The notes under the pieces were generated by a model. It made no database searches, had not been told where the DNA came from, and worked only from the letters and a program-made list of their open reading frames with translations. Both the position numbers and the translations under genes were made by a program. From Verrucomicrobiia bacterium (GTDB lineage Bacteria > Verrucomicrobiota > Verrucomicrobiia > Verrucomicrobiales > DEV007), in the NCBI GenBank assembly GCA_020439995.1, contig JAGROY010000042.1:1-43331 (forward strand): a DNA stretch of 43,331 bases, written 5' to 3'. Below, piece after piece: positions 25,060 to 33,377 of the stretch. How positions within the stretch are numbered: the stretch's first letter is position 1; every line of letters starts with the position of its first letter.

Positions 25060-27734
25060 TTTGGGGGGTGGTTGGCATTCTCATAGGCCGCCATGCACCA
25101 ATCGGCGCGCGACGCAAAGTCATTCTGCAGAGCCTCCGTCCAACGCCAGATCGGTTTGAGATAATCAACTAGCATCGTGTCATTGGGGATCTCCTGCCGA
25201 AGACGCTGGCGTCCCCAGGCGGATCTTGTGTACCAACGCCCCTCGGGATATTCATAGCCCGGTTCAGCAACGGGATCGAGCCAGGTATTGTCACGAACTC
25301 TCACATAGCGCCCAGCCCATCCTCCCCAATCCGGCGACTCCATGCTACGCAGTCCGTTCTGGATGTTGTATAGAAAGGCTGGCGTGTCGCCTTCGGAGCG
25401 GAAATCCCCGACATCGTATTCCTTCTTATCGCCATTGTGTGCCGCGTAAAGCGAACATAGTGGGCCATGATTTTTGAGGATATTGGCATTCATCCACTCC
25501 GCTTCGTAGAACTTCTTTTCCCGGGGAGGCATGGTCCGGTCCCAGGTGTAGAAGAAGGCGACAAACTGATCTGAGATGATCGTTGGTATATGGAATTCCC
25601 CCCAATGCGGCTTGATGTAATTCTGGTAGGTATTGTCTTGTTCCCAGATGAAGAAGAAACGGCACTTGGCCGCGACATCGGTCATCTTCTCTGGATGGTC
25701 TTCTTCAATCGTCTTCAAGGCTCGGGCAATGGTATTCGTGCCGCCCCAGGCTTGAAGCCAAACGGGACCTTCCTTCGTTTCGTCCAACAACGCCTTCACG
25801 ATGAGCTGCGAACCCGCAGTGATTTCCTCCATCTCCCCTTCAGCCTTGACGTTGCCTAACAGCGTCCTCTCTCTCAGGTAATCCGGCGTCGGGTAGCCCG
25901 AGTCATGTTTCAGCAGATTGGCATAAACTTGCTCATAGGCATTCAGATCGGGCTCGATCCAATCATCGCCCGCCCATTTGTGACCCTGCCAATGATACTG
26001 TGAACTCGAAGTGATAATCCCCTCAATATCCCATTCATTGGCATACAGAAGAAAGCGGACCATCGAACATTGATCATCAATCTCGCCATCGCTAGTCACG
26101 ATAATGCTCGGCTTCGGAGGGCTTACTTCAGAAGTCGCGGGCGGATCGTCGATCTCAACAACCACACGTTGATACCTCGTCAGCGGTGGCGAACCCGCAT
26201 CCGTGACTTCGCAGATGACGTGGATCGTTTTCCCATGCGCAGCATCGTCAGGAACGGTGAAGGTGGTCTCTTCTTTCTCAGCATCCTTGAGTGTGATGGT
26301 GCCAGGGTAAGTATCCGCTTCCTCATATTGCCACCAGCGAAAACTGAGCTTGTCTCCATCTGGATCGTTTGTGCCTTTGGCGCTTAGTTTCACGGTTCCA
26401 CCCGGCTTCGCCTTGAGATCGAGTTCATGACCAAGTTTCACAATCGGCGGGTGATTCGAGTCTTGATAGGGTTTCACGCACCAGTCTGCGCGTGCCGCAA
26501 AGTCGTTCTGCATCGCAGCTGTCCAACGCCAGATTGGCTTAAAGTATTCACGGTACTCAGGGTGAGTGGACGACGTCTTCCCTTCCCGGGTGCCCTGCCT
26601 GCCCCAAGCGTTTCCTGTATACCAGCGGCCTTCTGGATGCACGTAGCCTTCCACAGGCACTGGATCTAACCAGGTGTTCTCACGCACCCGCACGTAGCGG
26701 CCACCCCAACCACCCCAATCCGGCGACTCCAAGTTTCGTAGTCCGGTCACAATGGTATGCAGAAACGCAGGCGAGTCTCCCTCCGAGCGGAAGTCTCCTG
26801 CGAAATACTCGTAGTTGTTTCTCTCCGAAGTCTTCTCGTGTGCCGCGTAGATCGAGCACAACGGCCCATGATTCTCCAAGATGTTCTCCTTCATCCAGGC
26901 TGCTTCGAAATAAGGCTGCATTTCTTTGGGTTGAATCTGCGTCCAGCGATAGGCAATGGCCTCGAACTGATCTGATATGATGGTCGGAATCTCGTACTTT
27001 CCCCACACCGGCCGAATGTATTCTTGATAGGTCTTGTCTTGTTCCCAAATCGCGTAGAATCGACACTTCGCCGCCACTTCGGCCATGCGCTCGGGGTGAT
27101 TTTCTTCGATCGTCTTCAGGGCACGCGCAATGGTGTTCATCCCACCCCATGCTTGTAGCCACACAGAGCGGTCGTCTGAATTGTCTAACAACACCTTCAC
27201 GATCAGATTCGAACCAGCCGTGGCCTCCTCCATGTCTCCTTCCGACTTTACGTTTCCCAGAACCGTGTGCTCTCGCAGATACTCAGGCGTGGGATACGCT
27301 GGGTCATGTTTCACTAAGTTTGGGTAGACCTGCGCGTAGGCGTCTAGATCGGGGTCAATCCAATCGTCGCCCGCCCATTTGTGTCCTTGCCAGTGATACT
27401 GCGAACTCGAAGTGACGATGCCTTCCACGTCACACTCATTGGTGTAGAGCATGAAGCGAATCATCGAACATTGGTCATCGATCTCCCCATCGCTGGTTAC
27501 AATGATGCGCGGTTTAAGGCTTTCATTGCCGCCTGGTGCAGCGTGGACGGTGTGAGCGGCCAGCGTGATAACGGCGCACATGCTAGTCTTTGCTAGACGA
27601 TCAATGAGGGGGAATCTTTTCAATTGGGCTAGTTTTTTAGCGTGAGGAGAATTTGCGTTGAGCTTAATCAACGTGCTGTTGGGAGGCCTTGTTCGTGCCT
27701 TTCCATTCGTTCTACCTTGGCTCTTGGAATACAC
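25050..27734 (-). CDS. Secreted protein with two tandem DUF1593 domains, frameshifted near the 3' end
   Basis: The 894-residue frame starts at GTG 27734, with AAGGAG five bases upstream. A long basic leader precedes a signal segment near residues 38-66 (SMCAVITLAAHTVHA). Two DUF1593 (nucleoside-hydrolase-like) units follow at ~73-430 and ~555-890. Each begins with IIVTSDGEIDDQCSM, the expected metal-binding Asp cluster, and shares QYHWQGHKWAGDDWI and FRSEGD(S/T)PAFL. Between them, at ~432-540, is a beta-sandwich (KLSAKGTNDPDGDKLSFRWW). The second copy should be followed by the same sandwich, but the frame stops at PPKCA and the sandwich continues in another frame at 24763-25059. The intact product would have about 990 residues. 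It is the first gene of the pectin cluster and would act outside the cytoplasm; the substrate is unknown. Confidence 0.83.
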   Translation of the reverse strand: MYSKSQGRTNGKARTRPPNSTLIKLNANSPHAKKLAQLKRFPLIDRLAKTSMCAVITLAAHTVHAAPGGNESLKPRIIVTSDGEIDDQCSMIRFMLYTNECDVEGIVTSSSQYHWQGHKWAGDDWIDPDLDAYAQVYPNLVKHDPAYPTPEYLREHTVLGNVKSEGDMEEATAGSNLIVKVLLDNSDDRSVWLQAWGGMNTIARALKTIEENHPERMAEVAAKCRFYAIWEQDKTYQEYIRPVWGKYEIPTIISDQFEAIAYRWTQIQPKEMQPYFEAAWMKENILENHGPLCSIYAAHEKTSERNNYEYFAGDFRSEGDSPAFLHTIVTGLRNLESPDWGGWGGRYVRVRENTWLDPVPVEGYVHPEGRWYTGNAWGRQGTREGKTSSTHPEYREYFKPIWRWTAAMQNDFAARADWCVKPYQDSNHPPIVKLGHELDLKAKPGGTVKLSAKGTNDPDGDKLSFRWWQYEEADTYPGTITLKDAEKEETTFTVPDDAAHGKTIHVICEVTDAGSPPLTRYQRVVVEIDDPPATSEVSPPKPSIIVTSDGEIDDQCSMVRFLLYANEWDIEGIITSSSQYHWQGHKWAGDDWIEPDLNAYEQVYANLLKHDSGYPTPDYLRERTLLGNVKAEGEMEEITAGSQLIVKALLDETKEGPVWLQAWGGTNTIARALKTIEEDHPEKMTDVAAKCRFFFIWEQDNTYQNYIKPHWGEFHIPTIISDQFVAFFYTWDRTMPPREKKFYEAEWMNANILKNHGPLCSLYAAHNGDKKEYDVGDFRSEGDTPAFLYNIQNGLRSMESPDWGGWAGRYVRVRDNTWLDPVAEPGYEYPEGRWYTRSAWGRQRLRQEIPNDTMLVDYLKPIWRWTEALQNDFASRADWCMAAYENANHPPKCA
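25063..25068 (-). other. Homopolymer run at the DUF1593 frameshift
   Basis: Six C on the coding strand (CACCCCCCAAAG) mark the point where the frame must shift by one base to restore the second beta-sandwich domain. Seven C would restore it. The run could reflect a sequencing/assembly error, a true null mutation, or slipped-strand phase variation; the sequence cannot tell these apart. Confidence 0.7.
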
Positions 27735-28049
27735 GAAGTCTCCTTCGTTATGAAAGATTCCCTATCGTATCCCGAGGTGCTAGCCTTCCCGCCAAGAGCC
27801 AAACGATGTCCCTATATCTACCGCTGCCCAGCTGGCGAACGACGCGCCGCGCCGCGCATCGTGCCAGGGTATGGTCAACCCTCCTGCGACGTGGAGTGCT
27901 GCACAATCCAGCACTGCTATCATCTCGGTTTGGGACCCTCTCTAATCGCAAAACAATGGCCCTGAGCGCCGCCGCTTGAGCCAGAATCCCTCCGTCAGAT
28001 GTCCGAACCGTAGAAACCGTAGACTGAGGTGGGACGCCTCAGCCACTTT
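27735..28049. other. Gene-poor stretch upstream of the pectin cluster
   Basis: I see no credible gene here. The frames over it are short, Arg-rich and without recognisable motifs. The end next to 27734 must hold the promoter of the pectin cluster, with a good AAGGAG just before its GTG start. A small hairpin (AGTGCTG, 7-base loop, CAGCACT, 27895-27915) and a REP-like element (28024-28042) are present. Confidence 0.5.
28024..28046 (+). repeat. REP-like inverted repeat, copy 1
   Basis: CTGAGG (28024-28029) pairs with CCTCAG (28037-28042) around a short loop. The 12 bases CGCCTCAGCCAC (28035-28046) recur in reverse complement at 29788-29799. Both copies lie outside genes, one just after the hsdR remnant and the other between two plus-strand genes, as expected for a small dispersed intergenic repeat. 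Confidence 0.4.
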
Positions 28050-28515
28050 CTAGTGTTGGGCGAGCCATTGCTGGTAGATAGCGGGTTTCGACGAGTTCGC
28101 GGAAGGGCGCAAGCGGGGGGGGCTCGGGATCGGAGGTGTGGCGGACGAGGGGGATGAGATTGGTGAGGATCTTGACGGGTTTCGGGTGCGCGTGCGTTTC
28201 TCCAGATGCTCGTAGGCGGACCAGACTTCGGTGGGGGCGATCTGGTATGATCTCGTCCTGGTTGTCTTTGAGGAAATTGCGGCGACACCGGAGAGTGTTG
28301 GGCCTACTTTTTAGCTTCGATGAGCCCGAGAGCCTTGCGATCGACGAAGAGAATCTAATCTAGTCATGGGGCCGCCTTGTGAGCGGACTTCACGTACATC
28401 GACGCCTCGGGCGGCGGAGAGGTCAATCTCAGCTGGATCCTGAACTGACCACCTCGCTGATAGCAGCAGGCGATCGGAGGTCTCTCGCTCGTTCCTCCGG
28501 TTCGGGTTTTGCCAT
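28050..28515 (-). pseudogene. hsdR: Remnant of type I restriction enzyme R subunit (hsdR)
   Basis: Read in shifting frames on the minus strand, this 466-base stretch contains both ends of an HsdR protein. From ATG 28515 come MAKPEPEERARD, DRLLLSARWSVQDPAEIDLS, AARGVDVREVRSQGGP and LFVDRKALGLIEAKK, the N-terminal nuclease region with its PD-(D/E)xK-type E-A-K. This is followed almost directly by the C-terminal signature NFLKDNQDEI, VWSAYEHLEK, KILTNLIPLVRHTSDPE, LAPFRELVETRY and QQWLAQH ending at a TAG (28050). A full gene is about 2.5-3 kb, so the whole helicase motor has been deleted and several frameshifts separate the pieces. No hsdM or hsdS is nearby. It is clearly non-functional and records loss of a restriction system. 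Confidence 0.8.
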
Positions 28516-28823
28516 GCTCAGCGGATCTTCCTACCGGAATTGCTACCAAGCGGCAACGCAATAATGAACATTCGGAGCGCCTTCGATCAAGGGTCTTTGG
28601 CCATATTGGTCGAACATTACAAAAAAAAACGCCAAATGCGCCTCAATGCGCCTGACAATGCAGAAAGGTATTCATGACCGTACGCGCATGGCGGGAATGA
28701 GACATTTGAAAAAAGCTATTCTCAAATGATTACGTAATAATCCAGCCGCCATCAGCAATTCCCTTGCAAATGCACGCAGTCGCTCGGTATGGATGGTGGT
28801 TCCTTCCTTTCCGGCCCTGAAAC
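28516..28823. other. Non-coding stretch before the secreted unknown protein
   Basis: There is no gene I can support in these ~310 bases. They contain a run of nine A (28621-28629), a short imperfect direct repeat (AATGCGCCT at 28636 and 28645), and AT-rich sequence around 28706-28745 that could hold the promoter of the gene at 28824. No tRNA or other RNA fold was recognised. Confidence 0.4.
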
Positions 28824-29624
28824 ATGAAATCTTCCATTCCTGCTTCTCTGGTCGCGGCACTTGTCGCGATTCCGTTGTTCCTGTTGTCCCCGCTTCTGGC
28901 TGCGGACGGTATTGATGTGCAATCAGCGCGCGGGGCGCTCCAAACGCTGTCCCAAACCAAAGGGGCGGACTATCTGGGCCGTGTCATGATGGTGGAAGGC
29001 CGCTACGGGAATCATCAGCCGAAAGCCTGGCGGATTCTTGCTCTCGATCCTCAAAAGCCGGGACAATTGCGCGAATTCATGGTCAATGGCGACCGCATTG
29101 ATTCCGAGCGAACGCTGCTGGCGTGGAAGCAGGGGCGACGGGTGCCATTGCGCGAAGTCATGGTGGATTCTGTGGATGCCTTTTTGCACGCTGATCTGGC
29201 CGCGAAGGACGCAAAGGTGGGCTTCGACCGCCTCGACTACCAGCTGGTAATGCCGACAGATGCCACCGAGCCGCTCTGGCTGGTTACTCTCGTGAACAAG
29301 GCGGGTGACGCGGTTGGGGAAGTCCACGTGGGAGCCCGGACTGGAATCGTGACACGAAAAGCGTGGCCAAAACCAGGTGCGCCAGCCCTATCCTTGGAAC
29401 CATCAGAGGCTGTGCAGAAGGCGTCTGCACCAGTGAAGCAAGTCAATATTGAGAAGAAGGTGAAAAGTACTCCCGCGCCGACAGTGGCAAATTCATCGCC
29501 AGGACCGGACGCGGCATCGCTCAAAGAGACGTCAGGTCAAATTCTGGAAGGTGCGCGGCAGGGAATCATTCGCACAAGTGGAAGCGTTCGCGATTTTTTA
29601 AAGAAGGGATTACAGGAAAAGTAG
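28824..29624 (+). CDS. Secreted protein of unknown function
   Basis: This 266-residue protein has a clear signal peptide (MKSSIPASLVAALVAIPLFL, cleavage near SPLLAA). The mature part begins with a helix-beta region (~30-180) ending in the strand pattern LWLVTLVNKAGDAVGEVHVG, which resembles a PepSY-like or NTF2-like extracytoplasmic domain, though I cannot assign it firmly. A Pro/Ala/Lys-rich linker (~190-225) leads to a short amphipathic helix near the C-terminus (GSVRDFLKKGLQEK). It stands alone between the hsdR remnant and the O-antigen-ligase-like gene. The function is unknown; envelope association is the only inference. Confidence 0.7.
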   Translation: MKSSIPASLVAALVAIPLFLLSPLLAADGIDVQSARGALQTLSQTKGADYLGRVMMVEGRYGNHQPKAWRILALDPQKPGQLREFMVNGDRIDSERTLLAWKQGRRVPLREVMVDSVDAFLHADLAAKDAKVGFDRLDYQLVMPTDATEPLWLVTLVNKAGDAVGEVHVGARTGIVTRKAWPKPGAPALSLEPSEAVQKASAPVKQVNIEKKVKSTPAPTVANSSPGPDAASLKETSGQILEGARQGIIRTSGSVRDFLKKGLQEK

Positions 29625-29775
29625 GAAATTGACTGCTTGGGAATATCTTGCGCTTCCGGGGGGCAGCGCTCAGAATTGAGACTGCGGGATGTTGGGAGAG
29701 CGGGTTCACTGTCGAGAAAGTTATTTGGCGCGGGATAGGAGGATGGCTTGTTGTTACAACATGACCAAAAGTAGA

Positions 29776-29804
29776 GTCTTCGCCGAGGTGGCTGAGGCGT
29801 AGAC
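29776..29804 (+). repeat. REP-like inverted repeat, copy 2
   Basis: GTCTTCGCC (29776-29784) pairs with GGCGTAGAC (29796-29804) with one mismatch around an 11-base loop. Bases 29788-29799 (GTGGCTGAGGCG) are the reverse complement of 28035-28046. It lies in the 266-base spacer between the genes at 28824 and 29891, where I see nothing else. Confidence 0.4.
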
Positions 29805-29890
29805 AGCATTTATCGAAATCACATTGCGTCCGGCCTGACTCTGGGGCTTGACCTCCTTCAATCTGTGTCGAATGGTCTGCACGATTTTGC

Positions 29891-31963
29891 ATGAGTGTGA
29901 GTAGTGAAGTAAAAGAGAAGACAGGGGTTATGAGCGAACGGAAATTGCCGACTTGGAGTGGTTATCTGGACCCGATTGGGATGGTGGCCACATTGCCGCT
30001 GGCTCTATTTTCTGAGCGGTTTCCGGTAGTTGTGAGCGGTATCGTCATCGCCATTCTTGGTATGTTGTGGCTGTTACGGGTGTGCCGTAGAAATGGGCGG
30101 ATCGTCAGTGATTACCTGACATTGCCTATGTTCGCAATCGTGCTGCTGTTCGTGCCGCTCTCTCTATGGGTGTCACCTTTGCCGCAGGTTACATTGGCTA
30201 GAACGACACTGTTGCTGTGGGGGCTTGGGTTGTTTTCCTGGATTGCGAACGATACAGGTGAAGACCGGTGGAAGTTAGTGACCTGGGTCAGGTTGTTTAT
30301 TGTGCTTGGCGCGGTTACCGCTGTGATCGGATTATTGGGGATGCGTAGCGATACTCTGATACCCGGGTTCCTGCACTGGCTACCGGAGGCGCTGACTTAT
30401 CGCGGAGGTGTTCCTTCCAATGAGCTTGGTGGGGCACTGCTGGTGTTTTTCGCTCCGATTCTTGGGTTGATCTTTGTGCCGAAGAAATTGCAGCCTGTCC
30501 CGCACTGGTCACTGGTCATGGTATTCGTTCTGGTAGCGGTGGCGCTGGTTGCGACGAAATCCCGGGGCGGCATGCTGGGTGGTGCGCTATCGGTGTTTGT
30601 GCTGGCCGGATTGCTCGGGACCCAGCGGGTATTGATCGCAGTGTTGATAGCGGGCGTGGCCTCCGTGTGCGGAGTGCTGGCCCTTTGGAGTGATCCGGCG
30701 ATCCGTATTTTTTTGCTCGGAGGCACGCTGCAGGGGGCATCGCTCGATACATTTTTCTCAGGAAGGTTTTCCATTTGGGAAGAAGCGGCCCTGGTCATCG
30801 GTGATACACCACTCACAGGCATAGGTTTGGGAACATTTGGTGCGATCATGGACGCGTCTTTTCCGGTGGCGGCGGGTCCGCGTCAGCTGGAGGATGCGCA
30901 TCAGCAGTTTCTGCAAGCGGGAACCGATTTTGGAGCTGCTGGAGCGGTCTGCTGGGGCGGGCTCTGGGCTGGTATCCTTGTCATGCTGGTGAAGCTGCGG
31001 CTGCGGCTGCGCGGTGGAAGATTGCCCCGCTATGTGGCCGGGGGACTCCTGGCCGCACTGAGCGGATTTCTGTTGTTCAATCTGGTCGATTCAGTGTCGC
31101 CGGGCTGGGCTGGGCAGATCGGTTTCTGGTTTCTCGCTGGTTTGACGGTGCGCATGCGGCGTCAGGTGATGGGCAAGACTGCATCCCGCGGATGGATGGC
31201 AAAAGGCCTGGTGCCAGTGATTGCCGGCGCATTGCTGGCAGTGGTTCTGGTATTCGCCGGCGGTGGCGGGATGAGTGGAAACAAATTGGGCGTGCAGCTG
31301 CACAGGCAGCTCCTTGATCCAGGATTTGCCGCTCCGGATGTCCCTGACAATGCGCGGGCGAATTTTCTATGGCTGTCTGGTCTGGCAAAATATCGCGCGG
31401 GCGACGAGGCAGCGGGGGACCGCCTGTGGTTGCAGCTCGCTTCAAAATCTCCCCGGCACTGGCGATTCATGCAATCGATCCGGCCTCGCGATGTGAAGCT
31501 GGCGGGGGCGGCGTTGTCTGCGGGCGCGGAGAATGCTGAAGCGCATTTCTGGCTTGCTGCCTCTCTTGAAGAAAGTGATCCAGAGCGGTCAATTGCATTG
31601 CTCCGTTCCGGCCTTGTTCTGGACCCGGCAGCCGGAGCTGAGTGGCTCCGGCTGGGCGATGCGATGACTAAACACAACGGCGAGGCGTCGTTGGAAGAGG
31701 CCATGGGGGCCTATGGAAATGCCTGCAGTAACGGTGACCCAGGGGCGAATGGTTGTGTGCGTGCCGGCCGGATTGCCGAGCAACTCGGACGGGCAACGGA
31801 AGCCCTGCACTACTATCAACAGTCCAACTGGGAGGTCGGGCGCAAGCGTGCGCTGGAACTCGATCCTGCAAGCGCTGAGCGACCCGCGATGGCATATGTC
31901 TGGGGGGTGCTGGCGCTGCTTCTGGCGGGACTCGCTGGTTGGCTCGTCAGGGTGGGCGGGTAG
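29891..31963 (+). CDS. O-antigen ligase/polymerase-like membrane protein with C-terminal TPR-like region
   Basis: This 690-residue protein has about 11-12 hydrophobic segments in residues ~28-460, then a ~200-residue soluble, helical repeat region (for example AEAHFWLAASLEESDPERSI and AHFWL/AEWLRLGDAMTKH-type units), and a final hydrophobic segment (AYVWGVLALLLAGLAGWLV). The membrane part matches the Wzy/WaaL (Wzy_C) family. It shows an Arg before a loop with conserved Asn (YRGGVPSNELGG), GIGLGTFGAI, and the large-loop signature DAHQQFLQAGTDFGAAG, where relatives have H-(N/S)-x-(F/Y)-L-Q...G-x-x-G. Such proteins ligate or polymerise undecaprenyl-linked glycans at the periplasmic face. No other glycan genes adjoin, so the substrate is open. 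There are two possible in-frame starts, 29891 and 29930. Confidence 0.8.
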   Translation: MSVSSEVKEKTGVMSERKLPTWSGYLDPIGMVATLPLALFSERFPVVVSGIVIAILGMLWLLRVCRRNGRIVSDYLTLPMFAIVLLFVPLSLWVSPLPQVTLARTTLLLWGLGLFSWIANDTGEDRWKLVTWVRLFIVLGAVTAVIGLLGMRSDTLIPGFLHWLPEALTYRGGVPSNELGGALLVFFAPILGLIFVPKKLQPVPHWSLVMVFVLVAVALVATKSRGGMLGGALSVFVLAGLLGTQRVLIAVLIAGVASVCGVLALWSDPAIRIFLLGGTLQGASLDTFFSGRFSIWEEAALVIGDTPLTGIGLGTFGAIMDASFPVAAGPRQLEDAHQQFLQAGTDFGAAGAVCWGGLWAGILVMLVKLRLRLRGGRLPRYVAGGLLAALSGFLLFNLVDSVSPGWAGQIGFWFLAGLTVRMRRQVMGKTASRGWMAKGLVPVIAGALLAVVLVFAGGGGMSGNKLGVQLHRQLLDPGFAAPDVPDNARANFLWLSGLAKYRAGDEAAGDRLWLQLASKSPRHWRFMQSIRPRDVKLAGAALSAGAENAEAHFWLAASLEESDPERSIALLRSGLVLDPAAGAEWLRLGDAMTKHNGEASLEEAMGAYGNACSNGDPGANGCVRAGRIAEQLGRATEALHYYQQSNWEVGRKRALELDPASAERPAMAYVWGVLALLLAGLAGWLVRVGG

Positions 31964-32069
31964 TCCGGTTGAACGCGGCGAGGGGCTTGCGACCAGTTCG
32001 CTGCCAGTTGAAATTTAGGCGGCTGTTCGCGCTTTACTTTTGCACCGGGGCCGGAAAGCTTGCGGGAAC

Positions 32070-33359
32070 ATGCGATACGATCCCATTGATTCCGCCCTGT
32101 TTGTTGAAAACCGTAAGCGACTGGTTGCGATGCTTAAACCGCGCTCGATTGCGATTGTTCATTCGAACGACGTGCTGCCGACAAGTGCTGACGGGACGCT
32201 GCCGTTTGGGCAGAACAGGGACTTGTTTCATTTGTCAGGAATTGATCAGGAGGAATCGATCCTTGTTCTATTCCCGGACGCTGCTGATGAAAAGCACCGG
32301 GAGCTCCTTTTTGTTCGCGAAACCTCAGAGCTGATCGCTATCTGGGAGGGGGCGAAATTGACCAAGGAACTGGCCCAGGAGCGCTCGGGTATCACTGAAG
32401 TCCACTGGCTGGAGGATTTTGAGAAAATGTTCCGCGGGCTGATTCTTCAGGCCGAGCACGTGTATCTGAATATCAACGAGCATCCGCGGGCAGCCGCCAT
32501 CGTTGAGACGCGCGACGATCGTTTCCGCAAGGACTGCATGGCACGTTTTCCTCTGCACAAATATGAGCGTCTGGCCCCCCACATGCATGAGCTTCGGTGC
32601 AGGAAAAACGCCATTGAAGTCGCGCTGGTCAAACACGCCTGTGATATCACGGAGGCCGGGTTTCGTCGAGTGTTAGGGTTCCTGAAACCCGGGTTGACAG
32701 AATACGAGGTAGAGGCGGAATTTGCGCACGAGTTTCTGCGTCGTCGTTCAAAGGGGTTTGCCTATCCTCCGATCATTGCCAGCGGTATCAATGCCTGTGT
32801 GCTGCATTACCTTGAAAATGATCAGCCCTGCAAGGACGGTGATCTGCTGCTGCTGGATGTAGCGGCGGAGTATGCAAATTACAACGCTGACATGACGCGT
32901 ACGATCCCTGTGAACGGACGCTTCACCGCTCGCCAGAAAGCGGTCTACAATGCTGTGCTGAGGGTGTTCAGAGGGGCGTCGGCAATCCTGCAGCCGGGGA
33001 TCATGCTCAAGGACTACCAGAAAGAGGTAGGGAAAATGGTGGAGGAGGAGTTGATCGGGCTAGGGCTTCTTGAGGCAGACAAGGTGAAGGATCAGGACGA
33101 AAACGAGCCGCTCTACAGGAAATACTTTATGCACGGCACGTCCCACCATCTCGGGCTGGATGTGCATGATGTCGGCAATACCAACAAGCCGGTTGAAGAG
33201 GGGATGTTGTTCACGATTGAGCCTGGCATCTACATCCGCGACGAAGGGTTCGGTGTGCGTCTGGAAAATGACTTTGTGATCCGGGACGGCGGCAACATTG
33301 ACCTCATGGCCACGATTCCTATCGAAGCGGAAGAGATCGAAGATCTCATGAATGCCTGA
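32070..33359 (+). CDS. pepP: Xaa-Pro aminopeptidase (aminopeptidase P, M24 family)
   Basis: The 429-residue enzyme starts at ATG 32070, with a GCGGGA just upstream; a TTG at 32040 is less likely. Residues 1 to ~165 form the AMP_N domain and ~175-425 the M24 pita-bread catalytic domain. It removes N-terminal residues preceding proline in the cytoplasm. The dinuclear metal ligands are all present: D263, D274 (DVAAEYANYNADMTRT), H359 (GTSHHLGLDVHD), E384 (FTIEPGIYI) and E399 (VRLEND), spaced as in E. coli PepP. The length is close to the E. coli enzyme (~440). It stands between the membrane glycan gene and aat, convergent with aat across an 18-base gap. Confidence 0.93.
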   Translation: MRYDPIDSALFVENRKRLVAMLKPRSIAIVHSNDVLPTSADGTLPFGQNRDLFHLSGIDQEESILVLFPDAADEKHRELLFVRETSELIAIWEGAKLTKELAQERSGITEVHWLEDFEKMFRGLILQAEHVYLNINEHPRAAAIVETRDDRFRKDCMARFPLHKYERLAPHMHELRCRKNAIEVALVKHACDITEAGFRRVLGFLKPGLTEYEVEAEFAHEFLRRRSKGFAYPPIIASGINACVLHYLENDQPCKDGDLLLLDVAAEYANYNADMTRTIPVNGRFTARQKAVYNAVLRVFRGASAILQPGIMLKDYQKEVGKMVEEELIGLGLLEADKVKDQDENEPLYRKYFMHGTSHHLGLDVHDVGNTNKPVEEGMLFTIEPGIYIRDEGFGVRLENDFVIRDGGNIDLMATIPIEAEEIEDLMNA

Positions 33360-33377
33360 CGGCAGCGCCTGGGAACC

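Noticed and set aside
27895..27915. Hairpin AGTGCTG / CAGCACT considered as a terminator
   Set aside because: The stem is only 7 bp, there is no T-run, and no gene ends next to it.
27689..27979. 96-residue plus-strand frame upstream of the pectin cluster
   Set aside because: It is Arg/Leu-rich with no recognisable motif, overlaps the start of the DUF1593 gene on the other strand, and looks like a chance frame in GC-rich DNA.
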